DNA of 64,000 bases from the NCBI GenBank assembly GCA_947462335.1, contig OX381704.1:23018442-23082441 (forward strand), written 5' to 3'. The stretch comes from Harmothoe impar (Eukaryota; Annelida; Polychaeta; Phyllodocida; Polynoidae). Under the pieces are notes generated by a model. That model saw only the letters and a list, made by a program, of their open reading frames with translations. It searched no databases and was not told the DNA's origin. Positions within the stretch are counted from its first letter, which is position 1. Every line of letters starts with the position of its first letter. Below, piece by piece: positions 54,394 to 61,942 of the stretch. Made by a program: the position numbers and the translations under genes.

Positions 54394-54805
54394 AATTAAT
54401 TGCCCGGCGCCCACTAGGGATCCACCCCCTGATGGATCCCCAAGATCCGGTGCCTCCTGAGGGTGCTACCCTACCGGGCTCCAGAGGTGGCTCACCGGAG
54501 ACATGAGGGGAGGATAGGTGGGGGTCCAGCTGAACGACTGGGTCGGCCGGATACAAATGGCCGGATGAATGGACACCCTACCCACTTTGATCACATCTTT
54601 AAGGGGCCGACTGAGGCACAGGCCATGTGGCTTCCTACCCCAGATTGACATGGCTTCTTAATGGCTTCTTGCACCATGTAGTGGCTTCCGGTGGCTTCCC
54701 AATGGGTCCAGTCATCAAGAACTCTATTTGTACACCTGTCTTATTATCACATTTATCTGTAAGTAGTTTCCGTATTAGGATGTCCGCGTTGATTGGCAGA
54801 GGGGT

Positions 54806-54991
54806 GGTAACACGTCAATGTACTATGCCTGGGCCGTATGATTTCATGTCAACCATTGTTGTAGTTGATACATTGCCGAAGGGTCAGCATAATTCATCAA
54901 AGCAATAATGGTGAGTTCATTCGCCATCACTGCCTTAGTGCATCATGATGACAAATGTTACTCTAAGACAACATGCCATCCTCTAAGGGTT
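54806..54991. mobile_element. TTAA palindromic MITE, copy 23 (left part eroded)
   Basis: Right end GCCATCCTCTAAGGGTTGA is intact. Corresponds to the copy at 56344 in the duplicate. Confidence 0.6.
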
Positions 54992-55524
54992 GAGCAGTGT
55001 CATATTTAAATATAGCATCAATGGGAGGTTTTTCCTATATAGAGCCTTCCTATCGAGGCAGACCCATGTTGATCACACTATAGACAGAGCGGAGAGCTGC
55101 TCCTTTGTATCCTTCTCACCACCAGGTACTAGCTCATCCCTGCTCATTGTGTACTGCCAAGACCAAGCCCATGCTGAGTTACCGCTCTATTCCCTCCTTA
55201 CAGTTCCCATCATGTTATGGCTGGCACCCCCTGGTTGTGTATTGTGCTTGTTACCACCTGGGCATTGTGTCCTGGCGGGTCGGGGTCAGGCATACACCTG
55301 CCTGGAGCAATCACCCAGAGCCATAAGACTCTTTCACCTGAATTCTGGTTTTCTGAGTTTGATTGAGTGATCGGAAAGCACTTTTATCTTACTTTTTGGC
55401 ACAACTTTATCTAAAAAGAATTTCCACTAATTCTGATAACCTGATATGCTGTGATCATGACCAGCTTATTATTACGCTATACAATGAACTACATGTACCA
55501 CTAATCTGATGCACCACGAAAATG

Positions 55525-55772
55525 TTTGAAGGCAGCATAGTGCTTTACCCTTTAGACAACATGATGCATTCATGCAGATCTAGTGAGTAACTCACAAGTG
55601 TTTCATTCATGCATCATGCCAACCTTACAGGGTTGATACACATTGATACAAAGGGTTCATCAGGATGTAGCAATATATGTAACCTTAGTGATTTACTCAC
55701 TAGCGATGTGTTGGTGCACAATGACTACAAATGAACATGAACCTTGAATCAACTGCCATCTTTAAGGTTTAG
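55525..55772. mobile_element. TTAA palindromic MITE, copy 24
   Basis: GTTTGAAGGCAGCATAGTGC at the left, TGCCATCTTTAAGGTTTAG at the right. Confidence 0.65.
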
Positions 55773-56343
55773 CTTATAAAGACTACTGGGTGAAATGTGA
55801 TCAGAATCACTCTAGATCGCATTACACTGCAAAAGCAATTTACTTGAAGGGGTAACCATAGATGAAAGTGATAAAAATGTGTCTGTATTGAAATTTATGT
55901 CAGATGGTTCATGCGACACCTTTTTCCTTGGTACAAATAAAAAAAACAGCGGAAGGATTGGGCGGACACAATCTAAAAGTCTGTTTGCAGTCTCTTACTT
56001 CTAAACTGGAAAGGTAAACCAACTGTAATGAAGGGGGATAGGTGGGGGTCCAGCTGAACGACTGGGCCGGCTGGATACAAATGGCCGGATGAATGGAAAC
56101 CCTACCCGCTTTGATCACATCTTTAAGGGGCCGACTGAGGCACAGCCCATGTGGCTTCCTACCCCAGATTGACATGGCTTCCCAATGGCTTCTTGTAACA
56201 GGTGGTGGCTTCCGATGGCTTCCCAATGGGTCCTGTCATCAAGAACTCTATCTGTACACCTGTTTTATTATCACATTTATCTGTTAGTAGTTTCCTTAAT
56301 GGGGTACCCACCATGATTGCCACATTTCCATGGGAGTGGTGAG

Positions 56344-56583
56344 TAACCCCTTAAAGACAACATATCTTTCCTCAATGTATTATACCCTTTGACGGCATCA
56401 TACATGAATGCAGTACTGGCAAGTAACTCAAGAGTGCTGCAGTTATTCATGCCAACCCTTAGGGTTGATACAATCCTGGAGGGTCTGTGCTGTGCAGTGC
56501 TGGTGAGCTACTTGTTGCCACTGCATTGGTGCACATGATGACAAATGTTGTTTCAATTTAACAAGCCATCATTAAAGGGCTAG
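56344..56583. mobile_element. TTAA palindromic MITE, copy 25
   Basis: GTAACCCCTTAAAGACAACA at the left, GCCATCATTAAAGGGCTAG at the right. Confidence 0.65.
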
Positions 56584-56900
56584 CAATTTCAAATTTAGAT
56601 GTAGTATTAAGCTAAGGTATGCTGTATACCCGTAGAGGCAGACCCATGTTGATAACACTATAGACAGAAAGGTGAGCTGCTCCCTTGTATCCTACTCCCA
56701 CCAGGCACTAGCTCATCCCTTCTCATTGTAAACTTCCAGGTAGAAGGCCGAGCCCCTACTGAGTTATAGCTCTATTCCCCCCACTGTTAGTTCTTATCAT
56801 GTTATGGCTGGCACCTCCTGGTTGTGTATTGTGCTTGTTACCTCCTGGGTATTGTGTCCTGGTGGGTGGGGCAGCCACACACCTGCCCAGGTGCATAGGA

Positions 56901-57967
56901 ACTACCAACCTCTACCTACTGGAGGAATAACCCGGGGCCACTTAGTCCTCCTTTTACTATAGACTGTACCTAAAACTTGTGGATGTATCTACCGGATATA
57001 CTCCTGGTCGCCGAGAGGCAATATCATTGCTATAAGCTGAGGGTGATATTGACTAGGGGTGTATATTTGTAGAACGGACTCATTGGCATGTTGCTGGAAT
57101 CACGCTGGCATGCCGGCTTTTGCCGGCGTAGAATCTTAATGGCCGGTGTAGGCTCTCTGGTCACCGGCCACCACGGCCGGCCATGAATCCAGCTTCCAAC
57201 AGTGAAAGAATTTTTGAAATATTCCAATTAAGAAAGTTCGAGTCAGCTTTATATTACCTTAATATTCAAACATTTTGCAATGGATTCTGTAAGTTCACAT
57301 ACAGGGAAACAACTCAATATGCCATGATTAGTTCCCTGTAAATTAAATGAAAGTTCCTATAAAATGCCAAAGTACATATGACCTGTGTGACAGGAAAAAG
57401 GCCTGCATAAGATCCCAATATTGGCCAGAGTGGCCTGCATCTGGAAAAAGTTTTCGGCAACACTGTATTGGGAATTTCTGTTGTACATGGAATGTAGCAG
57501 AAATTGTTCGTAGCTGAAGGTGCGCTCAGGCTTAGTATATGCTGGAAATGCTGTAAAAGATATGTAAATTACTTTGAATACTGTCGATTTTGAAGATGGT
57601 ACTATTTCCGTTTAGGCAGGTCGACTTCTTTTTGACTGATTGGATGCTTGAAATCTTTTCTGCAAAAAGCTCTCTACCTGATGCCCTCATCTTTTATATC
57701 ATCTTTCCCAGTGTATATAACACAAATATGCTGTTCACCTCATAATATGAGAGTGGAGATACCCAGGATAAAAACATGCCATACTCAGTATCCAAAAGGA
57801 AATTACTGCCTTTCTGAGAACAATCAACTCCACCTGTACACCTTACCGTGTTACTGTATAAGGAGAGACCGATCCTTTTCTAGGAACACAACTCATGTAT
57901 CTCCGCAATCTATACTTTGTTGACAGATATTAAAAGTATGGCAGGGCAGATTATCCAGGTATGAGAA
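56901..57967. other. Intergenic stretch, no gene seen
   Basis: A GC-rich inverted patch (GCCGGCTTTTGCCGGC) at about 57113-57128. Nothing else recognised. Confidence 0.5.
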
Positions 57968-58203
57968 TGGAGGGCCCCCTGTGCTTTAATGCACTATACC
58001 CTTTGTCGTCGTGTTGCATGAATGTATCCCGGGAGAGTAACTCGCCAGTGCTGCATTAAAGCAACATGTCCATCCTAGTTGAAATACTCTCGAAGCCTCG
58101 TCATGATGCATGAATGCAGCCTGGTGAGTAGACTTGTAATGGCTCCATCCATGCACCATGACGACAATGTATGGTGCATCTCAACATTATGCTTTCCAAG
58201 CCC
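57968..58203. mobile_element. TTAA palindromic MITE, copy 26 (ends eroded)
   Basis: CTGTGCTTTAATGCACTATA and CCTTTGTCGTCGTGTTGCAT retained at the left. Right end decays after CACCATGACGACAATGTATG. Confidence 0.65.
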
Positions 58204-59432
58204 CAGGCTTCTCCTGACCTTCTCGTGGAGGTTTGTCAACCTCTCAACCGGATATCATCCTTTCAACCGGGCCTTCTTTCCGTTTTTTATGGGATATAAT
58301 GATCTATGGGCGTTTGCAATTACAGGGCATGCGCAATGGTGACTTCCGGCGCTCTGTTCTTACCCTATGGTCATGGGAGAAGCTGTAATTCCGAGTTCAC
58401 AGTATCTATCTTTAGTAGGAGCAACAAAGATGAGTACTAGGTGGAGATGGGACGGGGCCTACTGAAAGCAATAGAAGAGGTAGTATTACTGCAATGTGTG
58501 CTGCTCTGGAGCCTGTAACCTCTGGGGCATGATAGTTGGAGGGGGCAGAGGCACTTTCCACTTCGACATGGTAGAGCTGGGCCGCTGTGGATGAAATGGG
58601 GAGCAACAGTTGATGTATCTGTAATGTGATGCACGTGATGGTTCTGTGATGGGAGTTTTGTATAGGGAGATTGGGGGTATGTGAAGGTATTCTATTTGTT
58701 ATATATCCATGTTACTAAACTAATTCTTGGCAGTGGCCCACTCCCACAGGCGTTCAGGCATATGTACAGCCAGGGGGTACTCAGAATCAGAATGAGTATA
58801 CCAACTGCGGTAAAAACAGCTGAGAGCTGTGGATGTGAACTCATCTGCAAATATGTGGAAGAGGGGAGCGGTCAATGACATCAGGGACTGTCAGTCACTA
58901 GAAAGTGGAGAATCTCTCACAATTGATGTAGCCATAAAGAACTCTTAGACTTCAGTTATCTATATAAATGCAAATCAGCCAAATGCCAACTATAAGAGGG
59001 CCCCTAACAGGGGGCTGTCATCTGACTTCTTGGGATATAGGAGGCTGTGAAACAATGTATCTTTTCAGGTGACTATCAAATGACAAAAAGGTAGGGGCTG
59101 TAATTGTGCTCTCTGCCCGATATCAACATAGGAGTACCCTCCTCCCAGGAGATACAGTTGCAGATCGGTGGGTAATAAAGCAAACTTAAGATTAAGATCA
59201 TTTCAGGTGTCATGGCGGCCTACGTGTGAGACCTCTCTGGAAAGCGCTCCGGGTATTTTCAATGTTTGAATGGTCTATACAGAGTGTGTGATTCCATACA
59301 TGTACATGTGGATATATGAATGTCTGGTGATTCTATTGGGATAGCTGGTTAGTAGCAAACCAACCTATTTCGAGGAGATTACTTGACATAACACACACCG
59401 CGGACAGCCGGTAAGGATACCACTTATACAAC
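58204..59432. other. Flank and probable 5' UTR of the LINE
   Basis: No gene seen. The true 5' end of the LINE cannot be fixed from one copy. The last ~200 bases (from about GTCATGGCGGCCTACG at 59209) may be its 5' UTR. Confidence 0.4.
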
Positions 59433-60128
59433 ATGGCGACTAAAGAGGAGGTGCTGGGCCTCATTGAGGAGCTAACCGCGTCAACTACACAGTCAGGCGA
59501 ACCCACCATGAACGCTAGAGTAGGGACAGCTCTACAATACCTGATTGCAAATACGAAGGAATCTCTAGGTCTGTGTGAAGGCTTAAAGTCGTCCATAGAG
59601 CACACCCAAGGTGACGTGGATACTTTGCGTGCTGGCTCCACTACACTTCTACAGCGGGTGGAATCCATTGATGAGAGATTGACTTCAACAGAAAGGCAGG
59701 TACGAGTAAACACTACAGAACTGAAAGAGCACTTTGCCTCACTCAGTATATTGGACAATACCAGCAGGAGACGTAATCTAGTGATTGAGGGGCTGGAATA
59801 TGTCCAAACAGAAGACGCGCGCCTTGAAGCTTTTAAACTCTTGAAAGTGGTTGACCCCGAACTAGATGCATACGATATAGACTTAGCCTACAGGCAGGGA
59901 CCGCCCACCTCTAGAGCTCGTAAAATGATGGTTGTCATGCTTCGCAATGATAGTAGGGACAGGATTCTCTCCAAAAAGGGGGCATTAAATAAGATGCCGG
60001 AGTACAAATCCATCTACATTAGTGAGGACACAAACCTGGAAATTAAAAAACAAAAGGCTGATGTACAAGCCATTGCCAGACTAGGACACGAGTCGAAATT
60101 GGAGGTGAAACCACGAGGAAGGGCTTAA
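59433..60128 (+). CDS. LINE ORF1, coiled coil + RRM-like RNA-binding part, 231 aa
   Basis: An L1/CR1-style ORF1 protein, which in known LINEs coats the element RNA and acts as a nucleic acid chaperone. Residues 40-110 are coiled-coil-like (heptad pattern around LLQRVESIDERLTSTERQVR). An RRM-like region follows, with RRRNLVIEGLEY, DIDLAYRQGPP, KMMVVMLRND and YKSIYISEDTNLE. The last residues KLEVKPRGRA end at a TAA that cuts the RRM-type domain short. The next frame (-1) continues it naturally with KGLIYCGKYYAHSDL, so the complete ORF1 protein probably includes the downstream NADAR part. The ATG is in a moderate context (CAACATGG). Confidence 0.8.
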   Translation: MATKEEVLGLIEELTASTTQSGEPTMNARVGTALQYLIANTKESLGLCEGLKSSIEHTQGDVDTLRAGSTTLLQRVESIDERLTSTERQVRVNTTELKEHFASLSILDNTSRRRNLVIEGLEYVQTEDARLEAFKLLKVVDPELDAYDIDLAYRQGPPTSRARKMMVVMLRNDSRDRILSKKGALNKMPEYKSIYISEDTNLEIKKQKADVQAIARLGHESKLEVKPRGRA

Positions 60129-61333
60129 TATACTGTGGTAAATATTATGCACATAGTGACTTGAGCGAGCTGCCTGAGGAACTCAAACTAGCTAATACAA
60201 GAACCTTGGTTAAGGACGCATACGTTGCCTATCATTCTGATTTAGCGCCGCTAAGCAACTTTTATAACTGCAGGATTGAGAAGGATGGTAACGTATTTGA
60301 ATCTGTGGAACAAGCCCTATCGTGGGAAAAAGCAAAATTTGCAGGCAAAGAAGATAAGATGAGAGAAATCATGGACTCCTACACCCCCCTCAAAGCAAAA
60401 AACATTGCCAAATACATTGATTGCCCTGAATGGCGTAGTCACGATGAAGCCATGTTACACCAGCTGAATGTGTTGAAATATACACAAAACCCCAAATTAA
60501 ATGCAGCATTAAAGCTCTCAGGGAGTCGAGTGCTACTGGAAGCCACCAGTGATTTATTTTGGGGGGCTGGGGGGGGGTTAAAATCCAAGGCAGTACTTAA
60601 CGGTACATACAAAGGGAAGAACAGAGGTGGTAGAATCCTAATGGATGTACGTCTGGAACTATTTGGTATAGCCGTGCCAGCCTCACCAAATGAAAAAGCA
60701 GCGCAAGCTGTAGTAGCTGCAGGCCTAGGAGTCCCTCCTCCACAGCACCCGCCGACGACAACAACTGCCACGCCCACTTCTACCATAGCGGTGACTACAA
60801 GTGCCACGCCCCCTACCACGTCTCCAGCAGGGCAAGCAGGAGTGATACCTCTGACACAGCAGCAACAGCAACAACAACAACAACAACAGCCCCAGCTGCA
60901 ACAGCAACAGCAACGGCAACAACAACAACAGCAACAACAGCCAGACCCGCCAGGCGCCTGGGGTGGAGCGTCAAAAGTGAATGAACAATCTGCATCCCCA
61001 CAGCTGACTATACAGATGCTTCAACAGCAACAAGTTGACATGGCCAGACAGGGACAACAACAACAACAACAACAACAACAGGCTGTCACCCCGCCCCTTC
61101 CAACAGAAGGACCAATCCCTCTCACCTTCTCGCCACATGTTGTCACCCCTTTGCCACAAAGAGCCAAAAGAACGGCTCACCTAGACACTAGTACAAGTAC
61201 CTCAACGATTACTGGTGCCTCAATCCCCTCCTCCAGGGAAGTGAAAGAGAGACCCAAGACTAGGGCTGACACTAGAAAACTGCATCAACATCTTGTGTCT
61301 CTCTTCAGTAGTGGCTCAAAAAAGAAAAAATGA
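60119..61333 (+). CDS. LINE ORF1 continuation: NADAR domain and polyQ tail
   Basis: The frame is open from 60062 but has no ATG before the domain core, so it must be read as an extension of ORF1 by a -1 shift near 60119-60125, or this copy has a one-base indel. After the RRM tail (KGLIYCGKYYAHSDLSELP) lies a NADAR (YbiA-like) domain at about 60215-60666: LAPLSNFYNCRI, FESVEQALSWEKAKF, QNPKLNAALKLSG, LLEATSDLFWGAGGG, GKNRGGRILMDVRLEL. Characterised NADAR proteins hydrolyse ADP-ribose linkages, including ADP-ribosylated guanine in DNA. The conserved SVEQ glutamate, tryptophan and WGxG elements are present. A Pro/Thr-rich segment, two glutamine runs (about 60857-60947 and 61053-61082) and a basic end (SSGSKKKK) follow. 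The NADAR call is strong. Its role in retrotransposition is unknown. Confidence 0.8.
   Translation, partial: KGLIYCGKYYAHSDLSELPEELKLANTRTLVKDAYVAYHSDLAPLSNFYNCRIEKDGNVFESVEQALSWEKAKFAGKEDKMREIMDSYTPLKAKNIAKYIDCPEWRSHDEAMLHQLNVLKYTQNPKLNAALKLSGSRVLLEATSDLFWGAGGGLKSKAVLNGTYKGKNRGGRILMDVRLELFGIAVPASPNEKAAQAVVAAGLGVPPPQHPPTTTTATPTSTIAVTTSATPPTTSPAGQAGVIPLTQQQQQQQQQQQPQLQQQQQRQQQQQQQQPDPPGAWGGASKVNEQSASPQLTIQMLQQQQVDMARQGQQQQQQQQQAVTPPLPTEGPIPLTFSPHVVTPLPQRAKRTAHLDTSTSTSTITGASIPSSREVKERPKTRADTRKLHQHLVSLFSSGSKKKK
60857..61082 (+). repeat. CAG/CAA repeats encoding polyglutamine
   Basis: Two interrupted CAA/CAG tracts inside the ORF1 tail. They give long Q-rich stretches in frame and spurious leucine/valine-rich frames on the other strand. 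Confidence 0.9.
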
Positions 61334-61942
61334 GAACGAGAGGCATATACATATAGTATAGGTACATGTATGATATTATATAATGTATAGTATAATTGTC
61401 TCACTACCGTATAGAAATGGGACTATGTGTTTATTATAGGAATAAAGCGGACAGTTCTCCTAGGGTACTCCTTGTAAGCCTAGAGGGCTAACGACCCTGG
61501 CTCACAAACTATATATGAACAACCTGAAATCAACATGATTGCGCTGACCAACTGACCCAGTGAGGGGACGACACGCTGTTAACTCCTTGTTAAATACATT
61601 GACCAATTGATTGTGTGTGACTAGGTCAACTATACTATGTGTGATAGCATGTACATAGCATATATACACAGATGTATGAAGAGCGTATATTGATTAATAA
61701 TATGTTACCAGTTATCCTGCCTGTATATAATAACATGACATAATACATGATGCCTTTAAAATATATCATGCTCATACATTTTCAACTTTTCTCATACGAA
61801 GATGATTATATGTATCCCGGAGCGCTGCCGACCGCCATGTACACCCAGCCAGCAAGAGTTAAATACGATCAACTTTTCATATGTGTTATCATTCATATCA
61901 CCCTCATAAATGCTGTACATAGATCCATTGGTTCGTTCAAAC
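61334..61942. other. Inter-ORF spacer of the LINE
   Basis: About 610 bp without a supported frame, rich in TATATA motifs. Unusually long for the spacer between LINE ORFs, so ORF2 may be translated from an internal entry or a separate start. Confidence 0.55.

Larger units (their letters stand above)
52808..55310. repeat. Segmental duplication, copy 1 (interrupted)
   Basis: The order is MITE copy 21, block c (53020-53265), a ~1.2 kb insert, block a (54498-54780), MITE copy 23, block b (54992-55310). The blocks match, in the same order, those of 55525-56900. Block a is about 90 percent alike by eye (GGGGGTCCAGCTGAACGACT, CAAATGGCCGGATGAATGGA). Confidence 0.65.
55525..56900. repeat. Segmental duplication, copy 2
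   Basis: MITE copy 24, block c' (55795-56025), block a' (56035-56300), MITE copy 25, block b' (56584-56900) follow without interruption. Block b' shares CATGTTATGGCTGGCACC and GGTTGTGTATTGTGCTTGTT with block b. Confidence 0.65.

Noticed and set aside
60439..61180. Val/Gly- and Leu-rich minus-strand frames
   Set aside because: Shadows of the Pro/Thr and polyglutamine parts of LINE ORF1.
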